Source: Streptomyces sp. Tu 3180 | GTDB taxonomy: Bacteria; Actinomycetota; Actinomycetes; Streptomycetales; Streptomycetaceae | Assembly (NCBI RefSeq): GCF_009852415.1 | Contig: NZ_WOXS01000002.1 | Coordinates: 2,874,501 to 2,938,500 of the forward strand | Direction of reading: 5' to 3' | Length of the DNA stretch: 64,000 bases | In this document: in pieces, positions 7,634-15,652 of the stretch | How positions within the stretch are numbered: position 1 is the stretch's first letter | Layout of the letters: each line of letters begins with the position of its first letter | Program-made: the position numbers and the translations under genes | Notes under the pieces: model-generated | Told to the model about the DNA's origin: nothing | What the model saw: the letters and a program-made list of their open reading frames with translations, nothing else | Database searches by the model: none

Positions 7634-10519
7634 TCACGCCGGGACGATGTTCACCAGCTTGGGCGCCCGCACGATCACCTTGCGGATGCCGGCCCCGTCC
7701 AGCGCGGCGACGACCTTCTCGTCGGCCAGCGCGGCCTTCTCCAGCTCGTCCTCGGAGATCGACGGCGAGACCTCCAGCCGCGCCTTGACCTTGCCCTTGA
7801 TCTGCACGACGCAGGTCACGGTCTCGTCGACCACGTACGCCGGGTCGGCCACCGGGAAGTCCTGGTGGACGACCGAGTCGGTGTGCCCCAGCCTGCGCCA
7901 CAGCTCCTCGGCGATGTGCGGGGCCAGCGGCGCGACCATCAGCACCAGCGGCTCGGCCACGGAGCGCGGCACGGCGCCACCGGCCTTGGTCAGGTGGTTG
8001 TTCAGCTCGGTGACCTTGGCGATGGCGGTGTTGAAGCGCATGTTCTCCAGGTCGCCGCGCACACCGTCGATCGCCTTGTGCAGGGCGCGCAGGGTGTCCT
8101 CGTCGATGTCGGCGTCCTCGACGTCGACGACGGTGACCTCGCCGGTCGCCTCGTCGACGATGTTGCGCCACAGCCGCTGCAGCAGCCGGAACTGACCGAC
8201 CACCGCGCGGGTGTCCCAGGGGCGCGACACGTCCAGCGGGCCCATCGCCATCTCGTACAGGCGCAGCGTGTCGGCGCCGTACTCGGCGCAGATCTCGTCC
8301 GGGGTGACCGCGTTCTTCAGGGACTTGCCCATCTTGCCCAGCAGCCGGGAGACCTTCTCGCCCTGGTACCAGTAGGCGCCGTCGCGCTCCTCCACCTCGG
8401 CGGCCGGCACCGCGATGCCCCGGCTGTCGCGGTAGACGTAGGCCTGGATCATGCCCTGGTTGAACAGCTTGTGGAACGGCTCGGCCGACGACACGTGGCC
8501 CAGGTCGTACAGCACCTTGGACCAGAAGCGGGCGTACAGCAGGTGCAGCACGGCGTGTTCGGCGCCGCCGACGTACAGGTCGACGCCGCCGTGCGGCATG
8601 CCCTCGCGCGGGCCCATCCAGTACTGCTCGACGGCCGGGTCGACCAGCTTCTCGGAGTTGTGCGGGTCCAGGTAGCGCAGCTCGTACCAGCAGGAACCGG
8701 CCCAGTTGGGCATGGTGTTGGTCTCGCGGCGGTACTTCTTCGGTCCGTCGCCCAGGTCCAGGGTGACGTTGACCCAGTCCTCGTTGCGCGACAGCGGCGT
8801 CTCGGGCTGGGTGTCCGCGTCGTCCGGGTCGAAGGTGCGCGGGCTGTAGTCCTCGACCTCGGGCAGCTCCAGCGGCAGCATCGACTCGGGCAGGGCGTGG
8901 GCGACGCCGTCCTCGTCGTAGACGATCGGGAAGGGCTCGCCCCAGTAGCGCTGGCGGCTGAACAGCCAGTCGCGCAGGCGGAAGTTGACGGTGCCCTCGC
9001 CGAAGCCCTCGCTCTCCAGCCACTCGGTGATGCGGGCCTTGGCCTCGACGACGCCCAGGCCGTCCAGGGAGACGCCGGCGCCGCTGGAGTTCATGATCTT
9101 CGCGTCGTACGACGCGAAGGCGTCGTCCCACGCGGCCGGGTCGGTGCCGCGGCCGTCGGTCGGCTCCACCACGCAGCGGACGGGCAGCTCGAAGGCGCGC
9201 GCGAACGCGAAGTCGCGCGAGTCGTGGCCGGGGACGGCCATGATCGCGCCGGTGCCGTAGCCCATCAGGACGTAGTCGGCGATGAAGACGGGCACCTGCT
9301 CGCCGTTGACCGGGTTGGTGGCGTACGCGCCGATGAAGACGCCGGTCTTGTCCTTGGCCTCGGCCTGCCGCTCGACGTCGGACTTCGAGGCGGCCTGCGC
9401 GCGGTAGGCGGCGACGGCCTCGGCCGGGGTCGCGTGGCCGCCGGTCCACACCTCGTGGGTGCCCTCGGGCCAGGCGGCCGGGGTGAACTTCTCCACCAGC
9501 GGGTGCTCGGGGGCCAGCACCATGTAGGTCGCGCCGAACAGGGTGTCGGGGCGGGTGGTGAACACGGTGATGCGCTCGCCGTCGATGGGGAAGTCGACGC
9601 GGGCGCCCTCGGAGCGGCCGATCCAGTTGCGCTGCTGCAGCTTGATGGCCTCGGGCCAGTCCAGCGCGTCCAGGTCCTCCAGCAGCCGGTCGGCGTACGC
9701 CGTGATCCGCATGTTCCACTGGCGCAGCTTGGCCTTGAAGACGGGGAAGTTGCCGCGCTCGGAGCGGCCCTCGGCGGTGACCTCCTCGTTGGCCAGCACG
9801 GTGCCCAGGCCGGGGCACCAGTTGACGGGCGCGTCGGAGGCGTAGGCCAGGCGGAACCCGCCCAGGACGTCGGCGCGCTCGGCCTCGCTCAGCTCGCTCC
9901 ACGCGCGCGCGTGGCCCGGTACGGGGCGCTCACCGGACGCGAACTGCTCGATCAGCTCGGCGATCGGGCGGGCCTTCCCCGCCTCCTCGTCGTACCAGGA
10001 GTCGAAGATCTGCAGGAAGATCCACTGGGTCCACTTGTAGTAGTCCGGGTCGATCGTGGCGAACGACCGGCGCTTGTCGTGGCCCAGGCCCAGCCGGCGC
10101 AGCTGGGACTTCATGTTCTCCATGTTGGCTTCGGTGGACACGCGCGGGTGCGTGCCGGTCTGCACGGCGTACTGCTCGGCGGGCAGGCCGAAGGCGTCGA
10201 AGCCCAGGGTGTGCAGGACGTTGTGCCCGGTCATGCGCTGGAAGCGGGCGTAGACGTCGGTGGCGATGTAGCCCAGCGGGTGGCCGACGTGCAGTCCCGC
10301 ACCGGAGGGGTACGGGAACATGTCCATGATGAACTTCTTGGGCCGGGCGACCGTCTCCGGGTCGCCCGCCAGGTCGCCCTCGGGGTTGGGAGCGGCGTAG
10401 GTGCCCTCGGCGTCCCAGAAGTCCTGCCAGCGTGCCTCGATCTCGGCCGCCAGGGCGGCCGTGTAGCGGTGCGGCGCGGCCTCCGCGGCTGCGGTGGCAG
10501 CGGGGTTCGTCTCGCTCAT
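7634..10519 (-). CDS. leuS: leucyl-tRNA synthetase
   Basis: Protein of 961 residues, a class I synthetase that charges tRNA-Leu. Visible landmarks are the HIGH-type motif in [16 protein letters not shown] (about residue 70), the CP1 editing domain with a [20 protein letters not shown] signature, the KMSKS equivalent as GKMGKSLKN, the anticodon-binding domain and the C-terminal LeuS-specific domain ending [15 protein letters not shown]. The ATG at 10519 ([10 protein letters not shown]) is preceded by GAGGATC. A TTG nine bases upstream is less likely. Expression is probably set by the leucine attenuator at 10574-10683. The 34-bp tandem repeat lies just beyond the stop. Confidence 0.97.
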   Translation of the reverse strand: MSETNPAATAAAEAAPHRYTAALAAEIEARWQDFWDAEGTYAAPNPEGDLAGDPETVARPKKFIMDMFPYPSGAGLHVGHPLGYIATDVYARFQRMTGHNVLHTLGFDAFGLPAEQYAVQTGTHPRVSTEANMENMKSQLRRLGLGHDKRRSFATIDPDYYKWTQWIFLQIFDSWYDEEAGKARPIAELIEQFASGERPVPGHARAWSELSEAERADVLGGFRLAYASDAPVNWCPGLGTVLANEEVTAEGRSERGNFPVFKAKLRQWNMRITAYADRLLEDLDALDWPEAIKLQQRNWIGRSEGARVDFPIDGERITVFTTRPDTLFGATYMVLAPEHPLVEKFTPAAWPEGTHEVWTGGHATPAEAVAAYRAQAASKSDVERQAEAKDKTGVFIGAYATNPVNGEQVPVFIADYVLMGYGTGAIMAVPGHDSRDFAFARAFELPVRCVVEPTDGRGTDPAAWDDAFASYDAKIMNSSGAGVSLDGLGVVEAKARITEWLESEGFGEGTVNFRLRDWLFSRQRYWGEPFPIVYDEDGVAHALPESMLPLELPEVEDYSPRTFDPDDADTQPETPLSRNEDWVNVTLDLGDGPKKYRRETNTMPNWAGSCWYELRYLDPHNSEKLVDPAVEQYWMGPREGMPHGGVDLYVGGAEHAVLHLLYARFWSKVLYDLGHVSSAEPFHKLFNQGMIQAYVYRDSRGIAVPAAEVEERDGAYWYQGEKVSRLLGKMGKSLKNAVTPDEICAEYGADTLRLYEMAMGPLDVSRPWDTRAVVGQFRLLQRLWRNIVDEATGEVTVVDVEDADIDEDTLRALHKAIDGVRGDLENMRFNTAIAKVTELNNHLTKAGGAVPRSVAEPLVLMVAPLAPHIAEELWRRLGHTDSVVHQDFPVADPAYVVDETVTCVVQIKGKVKARLEVSPSISEDELEKAALADEKVVAALDGAGIRKVIVRAPKLVNIVPA

Positions 10520-10573
10520 GATCCTCAATGCTCCATCGATCGTCTCTGCCTGCTGCTGCGACTTCCTGGAAAT

Positions 10574-10599
10574 GAAAAATCCCCTCGCACAGGAGGGGA
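10574..10599 (-). terminator. attenuator terminator upstream of leuS
   Basis: On the minus strand a 7-bp stem (TCCCCTC pairing with GAGGGGA, 10593-10599 and 10580-10586) closes a six-base loop and is followed by TTTTTC, a canonical intrinsic terminator, which is rare in Streptomyces. It lies 46 bases beyond the stop of the leader peptide and about 55 bases before leuS. A second strong hairpin at 10613-10638 (CCGACC-G-GCCGGT / ACCGGC-GGTCGG) sits between leader and terminator and could be the pause or competing structure. Exact antiterminator pairing was not resolved. Confidence 0.85.
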
Positions 10600-10644
10600 C
10601 GCCGCGCCGATTCCGACCGGCCGGTCACCGGCGGTCGGGACTGA

Positions 10645-10683
10645 TCAGCGCGGCTCGCTAAGCAGGAGGCGTACGGCACGCAT
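10645..10683 (-). CDS. leucine leader peptide of the leuS attenuator
   Basis: Twelve-codon ORF reading MRAVRLLLSEPR then TGA. Codons six to eight are CTC CTG CTT, three consecutive leucines including CTT, which is rare in this GC-rich genome. Followed by a hairpin at 10613-10638 and an intrinsic terminator at 10574-10599, it has the full architecture of ribosome-mediated transcription attenuation: stalling on Leu codons when charged tRNA-Leu is low should favour readthrough into leuS. There is no Shine-Dalgarno. TACCCT lies six bases before the ATG, so the leader is probably translated as a leaderless message. Confidence 0.85.
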   Translation of the reverse strand: MRAVRLLLSEPR

Positions 10684-10689
10684 GGCGCA

Positions 10690-10695
10690 AGGGTA
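10690..10695 (-). promoter_or_regulatory. candidate -10 box for the leuS leader transcript
   Basis: TACCCT on the minus strand, six bases upstream of the leader-peptide ATG. That spacing would place the transcript start at or next to the A of ATG. The -35 region is not recognisable. Confidence 0.5.
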
Positions 10696-10790
10696 CCGCA
10701 GGGCCCGAGCGCGCCGCGACGCTCTTCCCCGGGACGCGCGGGACCGGCGGGTCGTCCCCGCCCGGCCGGTGCACCCGCACCGCGACCGAA

Positions 10791-10807
10791 TGTTACTTCG
10801 CGTAACA
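10791..10807. promoter_or_regulatory. 17-bp perfect palindrome, candidate operator
   Basis: TGTTAC-TTCGC-GTAACA is a perfect 6-bp inverted repeat with a five-base centre, inside an AT-rich island (10785-10890) that also has TTTTGATAACAGCGTAATAAC nearby. It sits between the divergent leuS leader and the membrane oxidoreductase operon, about 230 bases before the coupled start at 11038. The form is typical of a dimeric repressor site (GntR or TetR class); the regulator is unknown and no candidate is encoded beside it. Confidence 0.55.
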
Positions 10808-10939
10808 GACGCTAAAGGACGCCGCAACGACCACATTGTCTTTTGATAACAGCGTAATAACTCAAACCTCGTACTCATCGGTATGACCGGGCTTAGAGTG
10901 CGGCGCGGGACCGCTTTACCGAACCCTCGGAGTTGCCCC

Positions 10940-11041
10940 ATGAACCGTCGTCCAGACAGCAGCCCACCCCCCGCACGGGGCCGGTCGGCTGCGGCTCCGT
11001 CGTGCCCGCTCCGAGTCGTGACGCGGGGAGGTGGGTCGTGA
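10940..11041 (+). CDS. possible 33-residue upstream ORF coupled to the membrane protein
   Basis: ATG at 10940 with CGGAG seven bases upstream opens a 33-codon frame (MNRRPDSSPPPARGRSAAAP...) whose TGA (11039-11041) overlaps the GTG start of the next gene as GTGA. Composition is Pro/Arg/Ser-rich with no recognisable domain. The good ribosome binding site and the exact stop-start overlap suggest a translated leader that couples to the downstream gene, though a chance ORF in GC-rich DNA is possible. Confidence 0.45.
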   Translation: MNRRPDSSPPPARGRSAAAPSCPLRVVTRGGGS

Positions 11042-12288
11042 GGCCGGACGACAGCACGGCGGACGACTGGTTCGCCGAGTTCCTCAACTTCGGCGTGGGC
11101 GTCCTGTCGCTCGTCTGCCTCAGCTGCTCGGTGATCTGGGGGCTCGTCGCCCAGGACCGGATCCTGCTCGGCCCGCGCCAGCGGATCCTGGCGCAGGCGG
11201 TGCACCGGACGACCGCGGTCGCCTCGATCGCCTTCCTGCTGGTGCACGTCGTCATCAAGCTGGCGCTGGACCACACCACCTGGATCGCCGCGGTGATCCC
11301 CTTCGGACTGGTCCTCACCGACGACGAGACCGTCACCGGCAGGGCCTTCCTGATCGGCCTGGGCACCACCGCCGGCCTGCTGATGTTCTTCGTCGGCGTC
11401 ACCGGCGTGCTGCGCAACCGCTTCGCCTCGCCGGCCCCCGTCGCGGCCCGCTGGCGGGCCATGCACATGCTGGCCTATCCGGCCTGGTGCGCCGCGCTGG
11501 TGCACGGGCTCTACGCGGGTCGAGCCGCGAAGCCGGTCTTCGTCGTCCTCTACGGCCTGTCCGTGGTCGGCGTCATGGCGGCCCTCGTCCTGCGGGCCGC
11601 CCCGCGCCCGGTCAAGCGCAAGGTCGCCGACCGGATCACCGCCCTGCTCGGCACCACCGGGCAGCCGGGCCGCGAGGACCCGCAGGAGGGCGGCCCGGGG
11701 GCGCCCCTGCCCGGCTTCGGGGAACGGCGCGGCTCCCGGTCGCGCGGCGGCCGGGGACGCGGCGACCGGCCGGGCGGGAGCGGACCGCTGTACGAGACCG
11801 CCGAACGGCCGGCCGCCGCGGAGCCGGCGAACGGCTTCGCGGCCGCCTACCGCGCGGTCTCGGCGCCCTCCGAACCGCGCCGGCAGCCCCTCTTCGCGGA
11901 CCGGACCGCCCCCATGGACCTGCCGCTGGACCTGCAGCCCACGCAGACCGTGCCGCGCGTGGACGGCCCGTCCAGCACCTCGGGCAACTGGCCGATCCCG
12001 TCCCCGCCGCCGGTCGGCGAGGCCCCGCCGTCGGCGTACGACCCGCTCAACGACACCGGACACACCGTCCCGGTCCAGGGCAATCCGGTCGGCTCCGGGT
12101 ACGGCTCGAGTGATGTGTACGACACCGGTGAGACGAACACCCTCTACGGCACGTACAACCCGGATGACACGTACAACAGCGGTCCCGCCACTGAAACACT
12201 CCCCGGTGCGTCGCCCTCGTCGTCCTACGACTTCGGCGCACCGGGTTCGGGCGAACCTTGGAACACGCCGTCCGGAGGCTACAAGTGA
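11038..12288 (+). CDS. ferric-reductase-like transmembrane cytochrome b protein
   Basis: Protein of 416 residues starting at GTG 11038 (GGGGAGG six bases upstream). The first 200 residues hold about five membrane spans. Two pairs of histidines have heme-b spacing: His56 and His70 (HRTTAVASIAFLLVH) and His143 and His156 (HMLAYPAWCAALVH), the bis-His arrangement of ferric reductase-like domains that carry electrons across the membrane through two hemes. The C-terminal 200 residues are disordered and rich in Pro, Gly, Ser and Tyr with repeated Tyr-Asp/Asn-Thr pieces near the end (SDVYDTGETNTLYGTYNPDD). Its stop overlaps the start of the NuoF-ferredoxin gene (GTGA), so the two likely form one redox complex. 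Substrate unknown. Confidence 0.85.
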   Translation: MRPDDSTADDWFAEFLNFGVGVLSLVCLSCSVIWGLVAQDRILLGPRQRILAQAVHRTTAVASIAFLLVHVVIKLALDHTTWIAAVIPFGLVLTDDETVTGRAFLIGLGTTAGLLMFFVGVTGVLRNRFASPAPVAARWRAMHMLAYPAWCAALVHGLYAGRAAKPVFVVLYGLSVVGVMAALVLRAAPRPVKRKVADRITALLGTTGQPGREDPQEGGPGAPLPGFGERRGSRSRGGRGRGDRPGGSGPLYETAERPAAAEPANGFAAAYRAVSAPSEPRRQPLFADRTAPMDLPLDLQPTQTVPRVDGPSSTSGNWPIPSPPPVGEAPPSAYDPLNDTGHTVPVQGNPVGSGYGSSDVYDTGETNTLYGTYNPDDTYNSGPATETLPGASPSSSYDFGAPGSGEPWNTPSGGYK

Positions 12289-13895
12289 ACGAGGCTCTGC
12301 CCGACGTACCCGAAGTCCGCGTGGTCGGCCTTCCCCAGCTCACGTCGGGTTTCGACCTTGTCGACCGGCTCGACCTGCCCATGCACCTGAAGGTGCACGG
12401 GCCGCTCGAGCCCCTGGGCGGCGAGCAGCTCGCGCAGCTCGCCGAACGCATCAACCTCAGGGGCCGCGGCGGCGCGGGTTTCCCCTTCCACAAGAAGCTG
12501 CGCTCGGTCGCCGAAGCGGCGATCAAGCGCGGCGTCCGGCCGGTCGTCGTCGTCAACGGCAGTGAGGACGAACCGGCCTGCCGCAAGGACACGGTGCTGA
12601 TCAACCGTGCCCCGCACCTCATCCTGGACGGCGCGCTGCTGTGCGCCGAGGCCATGGGCGCCCGCACGCTCGTGGTGGGGGTCACCCGGGAGTCCACCCA
12701 GCGCTCCATGGAGGCCGCGCTCGCCGAACGCGGCCTGAGCAACGGGCGCCGCTCCGCGCTGCGCGCCCGGGTGCAGCGCAACCCGGTCCGCATGGTCACG
12801 GGTGCGGCGGCCTCCCTGATCCGCTCCATCGACGGCGGCCCGGCGATCCCGCCGGGCCGCAAGGTCAGCGCCTCCAGGAGCGGCGTCGGCGGCGCGCCCA
12901 CGCTGCTGTCCAACGCCGAGACCTTCGCCCAGCTCGCCATCGCCGCCCGCATCGGCCCGGAGCGCTACGGCAACACCGGCCTGTACGACGAGCCGGGCAC
13001 GGTGATGCTCACGGTGTCCGGGGCGGTGGCCCGCCCCATGGTGATCGAGGTGCCGACCGGGGTGCCGCTGCGCTACGTGCTCCAGCTCGCCGGCGCGCCG
13101 CCGGTGCCGCAGGGCGTGCTGACGGGCGGCTACCACGGCAAGTGGATCGACGCGGCGAGCGTCAACGAGGCGATCGTCTCCCGCAACTCCCTGGACGCGG
13201 TGGGTGGTTCGCTGGGCGCGGGAGCCATCCTGCCGATCAGTCAGGACACCTGCCCGCTGGGCGAGTCGCTGCGGGTGGCGCAGTGGCTGGCGGAGGAGAG
13301 CGCCGGCCAGTGCGGCCCCTGCTACCTGGGCCTGCCGGCCGCCGCGCGCGGCATGGAGGACATCCTCAACGGAGGCGGCCCGGCCGCCCTGGAGGCGCTC
13401 AAGCAGGTCGCCAGGAACGTCAAGCGGCGCGGCGCCTGTTCGCATCCGGACGGCTCCGCGATGTTCCTGGAGTCGACCGTCAAGGCGTTCACCGACGACC
13501 TCGCCGCGCACGTCCTCGGCAACGGCTGCGGACGGCCCGTGGCGGGCGTCCTGCCGCTCTTCGAGGGGGGCAGGGCCCCGACCGGCATCCCGGGCGGCCA
13601 GTCCGAGGAGAACGGCCCCAGCCGCCAGAAGATCTACGTCGACTGGACGCTGTGCCGGGGCCACGGCCTGTGCGCGGACATCCTCCCGGAGGTCTTCCAG
13701 CTCGGCGCGGACGGCTTCCCGACGGTGGCCCAGGCCCAGGTGCCGCGCTACGCCGAGGCCAAGGCGCTGCGCGCGGTGCGCCGCTGCCCGGCGCTGGCCC
13801 TGCGCATCGAGGACGAGGCGCCCCAGGCCAAGGGCCCGTCCCGGAACCTGCCGGTGCTCTCGCAGGGCCGCGGCCGGCGCGCCCTGGGCCGCTGA
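12285..13895 (+). CDS. NuoF-like NADH-binding flavoprotein fused to a ferredoxin
   Basis: Protein of 536 residues; GTG at 12285 with GGAGG six bases upstream, overlapping the previous stop. Residues 60-70 carry LRGRGGAGFPFHKK, the FMN/NADH motif of the complex I NuoF family; VVVNGSEDEPACRKD and PHLILDGALLCAEAMGA follow. An SLBB-like domain spans roughly 225-290. The 4Fe-4S motif reads ESAGQCGPCYLG with a distal GACSHPDGS, so the first Cys of the usual SCGxCxPC is Ala. The last 80 residues are a single-cluster ferredoxin (DWTLCRGHGLCAD ... RRCPALALRI) of the 3Fe-4S type. With its membrane partner it probably moves electrons from NAD(P)H or ferredoxin to membrane hemes. Physiological acceptor unknown. 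Confidence 0.85.
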   Translation: MNEALPDVPEVRVVGLPQLTSGFDLVDRLDLPMHLKVHGPLEPLGGEQLAQLAERINLRGRGGAGFPFHKKLRSVAEAAIKRGVRPVVVVNGSEDEPACRKDTVLINRAPHLILDGALLCAEAMGARTLVVGVTRESTQRSMEAALAERGLSNGRRSALRARVQRNPVRMVTGAAASLIRSIDGGPAIPPGRKVSASRSGVGGAPTLLSNAETFAQLAIAARIGPERYGNTGLYDEPGTVMLTVSGAVARPMVIEVPTGVPLRYVLQLAGAPPVPQGVLTGGYHGKWIDAASVNEAIVSRNSLDAVGGSLGAGAILPISQDTCPLGESLRVAQWLAEESAGQCGPCYLGLPAAARGMEDILNGGGPAALEALKQVARNVKRRGACSHPDGSAMFLESTVKAFTDDLAAHVLGNGCGRPVAGVLPLFEGGRAPTGIPGGQSEENGPSRQKIYVDWTLCRGHGLCADILPEVFQLGADGFPTVAQAQVPRYAEAKALRAVRRCPALALRIEDEAPQAKGPSRNLPVLSQGRGRRALGR

Positions 13896-13926
13896 CGCGG
13901 CCGGCGGGCACGCGGGCACGACGAGC

Positions 13927-13960
13927 GAGGGCGGATCATCCATCCGGATGATCCGCCCTC
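13927..13960. terminator. bidirectional hairpin between NuoF-like gene and tRNA-Ala
   Basis: Perfect 15-bp inverted repeat (GAGGGCGGATCATCC and its complement) with a four-base loop. No T-run follows, as is usual for Streptomyces factor-independent hairpins. It serves the rightward NuoF-like gene and the leftward tRNA. Confidence 0.85.
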
Positions 13961-13968
13961 GACTTCTG

Positions 13969-14041
13969 TGGAGCTAAGGAGAATTGAACTCCTGACCTCC
14001 TGCATGCCATGCAGGCGCTCTACCAACTGAGCTATAGCCCC
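13969..14041 (-). tRNA. tRNA-Ala(GGC)
   Basis: Cloverleaf of 73 bases on the minus strand. The acceptor stem is GGGGCTA with TAGCTCC (one G-T pair), D-arm AGCTCAGTTGGTAGAGC, anticodon stem CCTGC/GCAGG around loop ATGGCAT giving anticodon GGC, and T-arm AGGAGTTCAATTCTCCT. CCA is not encoded. It is identical to the copy at 14779-14851. Confidence 0.97.
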
Positions 14042-14167
14042 TTGCTTTGTTCCGCCCGGTTTCCCCGGCGGCGACGCCAACATTACACGGTCACCCCGGG
14101 CCAACACCAAATCGGTTTCGCTTCACGGCTCTTTGTCCGAAATGCCCGTACAGGTGTCCGACGGCCG

Positions 14168-14401
14168 TCACGCCGTGACGAACGAATAGAAACGCTTGAG
14201 CGTGCAGTGCTCCTCCAGGAGCCGGCCGTAGATCGGCTCCCCCTCGAGTTCGCGGTACGTCTCGATGGGGTCGCCTTTTATGATCAGCGCCCGCGCGCAC
14301 TCCTCGCACCAGTACTGGTAGTCGGGGTTGATCGGCTCCATGTCGCGGACGATCGGCGTCCCGCTGCCGCACCAGTCGCACTTCCGCCTGTGTGCACCCA
14401 T
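14168..14401 (-). CDS. small zinc-finger-like conserved hypothetical protein
   Basis: Protein of 77 residues with two CxxC pairs, CDWCGSG near the N terminus and WCEECARAL in the middle, likely to bind one zinc. The rest is mixed alpha-beta (GDPIETYRELEGEPIYGRLLEEH) and does not match a family I can name. The ATG at 14401 has GGAG eight bases upstream, inside the end of the preceding 57-residue gene, only three bases away, so the two form a small operon. Both lie between two identical tRNA-Ala genes. It may be nucleic-acid binding, but that is inference from the fold class only. Confidence 0.78.
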   Translation of the reverse strand: MGAHRRKCDWCGSGTPIVRDMEPINPDYQYWCEECARALIIKGDPIETYRELEGEPIYGRLLEEHCTLKRFYSFVTA

Positions 14402-14404
14402 CGA

Positions 14405-14578
14405 TCAGCTCCAGCTGTGGCCGCAGGCCGTGCACACGTAGGAGACCCCGCCGTTGTCGCCGAGCACCTGGGCGACGCGCGCGGAGCCGCAGGAGGGACA
14501 GCCGAGGCGGGTGGAGGTCCGTCGCGTCGACACCGCTCCGAGGAGGCGATCGACCTCCTCGAGGATGCTCGCAGGCAT
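14405..14578 (-). CDS. 57-residue zinc-ribbon protein
   Basis: Short ORF of 57 codons starting MPASILEEVDRLLGAVSTRR, an amphipathic helix, followed by a zinc ribbon with CPSCGSARV and CTACGHSWS at the extreme C terminus, close in style to TFIIS or FmdB-like ribbons. GGGAGGGAG lies about five bases before the ATG, a very strong ribosome binding site, which supports real translation. It is the first gene of a two-gene unit with the 77-residue CxxC protein and sits between two tRNA-Ala genes. Function unknown. Confidence 0.75.
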   Translation of the reverse strand: MPASILEEVDRLLGAVSTRRTSTRLGCPSCGSARVAQVLGDNGGVSYVCTACGHSWS

Positions 14579-14735
14579 CACAACTCCCTCCCGTCGGGCC
14601 GCGCCCCCTTCCGGCCGTTTGATTCTGCCACGACCGGGCCGACACGGTCAGCGACGCCGGGGTACCGGTCGGGACACGACCCGGCGCCTCGTCGAGGTAT
14701 ACGCCTGTGGGAGCCGTACCGCTCAAGGGAACGAC

Positions 14736-14768
14736 GAAAAAATCCCGCCCCCCTGTGGGGGGCGGGAT
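14736..14768 (-). terminator. intrinsic terminator downstream of second tRNA-Ala
   Basis: Perfect 12-bp stem (ATCCCGCCCCCC with GGGGGGCGGGAT, three-base loop) followed on the minus strand by six Ts. Transcription from the tRNA at 14779-14851 should end here, isolating it from the zinc-ribbon pair. Confidence 0.92.
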
Positions 14769-14778
14769 CTTCACGGTG

Positions 14779-14851
14779 TGGAGCTAAGGAGAATTGAACT
14801 CCTGACCTCCTGCATGCCATGCAGGCGCTCTACCAACTGAGCTATAGCCCC
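14779..14851 (-). tRNA. tRNA-Ala(GGC), second identical copy
   Basis: Base-for-base identical to the tRNA at 13969-14041, with anticodon GGC and no encoded CCA. The flanks differ: this copy has an intrinsic terminator with a T-run, the other a long T-less hairpin. The duplication encloses the two zinc-ribbon genes. Confidence 0.97.
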
Positions 14852-14950
14852 TTGCCTCCACGCGGCGAAGCCGCCTGGTGTTTCGCTCCGCTCGGCGGGG
14901 CGAACAAGAAGAACTTTAGCCTGCGACCTGCCGGAAAGTGAAATCCGGGT

Positions 14951-14979
14951 CCCGGGGCCGGTCCGGAGCCGGTCCCGGG
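14951..14979 (-). terminator. hairpin downstream of histidine phosphatase gene
   Basis: Eleven-base arms (CCCGGGACCGG / CCGGCCCCGGG on the minus strand, one G-T type mismatch) around a seven-base loop, five bases past the phosphatase stop. No T-run. Likely terminates the nadD-LCP-rsfS-phosphatase transcription unit. Confidence 0.7.
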
Positions 14980-14983
14980 AGCC

Positions 14984-15652
14984 TCAGTCGTCGTCGCCGA
15001 GCACCGGCTCCGGCAGGGTGCCGGCGTTGTGCTCGAGCAGCCGCCAGCCGCGGACGCCCTCGCCGAGGACGGACCAGCAGCAGTTGGTGAGGCCGCCCAG
15101 GCTCTCCCAGTTGTGCGGCTCCAGGCCGAGCAGCCGGCCGATGGTGGTGCGGATGGTGCCGCCGTGGCTGACCACGACGAGCGTGCCGTCCTCGGGGAGC
15201 TTCTCGACGTGCCTCAGCACGACGGGGGCGGCGCGGTCGGCGACCTCGGTCTCCAGTTCGCCACCGCCCCGGCGCACCGGCTCGCCGCGCTTCCACGCGG
15301 CGTACTCCTCGCCGTACCGGGCGATGATCTCGTCGTGCGTCAGGCCCTGCCAGACGCCCGCGTAGGTCTCGCGCAGGCCCTCGTCGAGGGCGACCTCCAG
15401 ACCGGTGAGCGCGGCGAGTTCCGCGGCGGTGTCCGCCGCCCGCTTCAGGTCGGAGGCGACGATCGCGTCCGGCCGGAGTCCCGCGAGCAGCCGGGCGGCC
15501 CGGCGGGCCTGCGAGACACCGGTCTCGGTGAGCTCCACGTCCGTGGAGCCCTGGAAGCGGCGCTCCACGTTCCAGGAGGTCTGGCCGTGCCGCCACAGGA
15601 TGACGCGGCGGCCCCGGCGCGCGGACCCGCCCGCCTCACCGGTGGCGCTCAC
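14984..15652 (-). CDS. histidine phosphatase family protein (phosphoglycerate mutase-like)
   Basis: Protein of 222 residues with the RHG signature in VILWRHGQTSWNVERRFQG and the second catalytic His in VVVSHGGTIRTTIGRLLG; the acid residue lies in LRETYAGVWQGLT. The family hydrolyses small phosphate esters or acts on phosphoproteins; the substrate cannot be read from sequence. The GTG at 15652 overlaps the rsfS stop as GTGA, favouring translational coupling. A second in-frame GTG at 15658 would add two residues. It is the last gene of an apparent unit with rsfS. Confidence 0.9.
   Translation of the reverse strand: MSATGEAGGSARRGRRVILWRHGQTSWNVERRFQGSTDVELTETGVSQARRAARLLAGLRPDAIVASDLKRAADTAAELAALTGLEVALDEGLRETYAGVWQGLTHDEIIARYGEEYAAWKRGEPVRRGGGELETEVADRAAPVVLRHVEKLPEDGTLVVVSHGGTIRTTIGRLLGLEPHNWESLGGLTNCCWSVLGEGVRGWRLLEHNAGTLPEPVLGDDD

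Noticed and set aside
10529..10690. T-box riboswitch upstream of leuS
   Set aside because: No T-box specifier stem or conserved T-box sequence; the short Leu-rich ORF plus terminator explains the region as ribosome-mediated attenuation.
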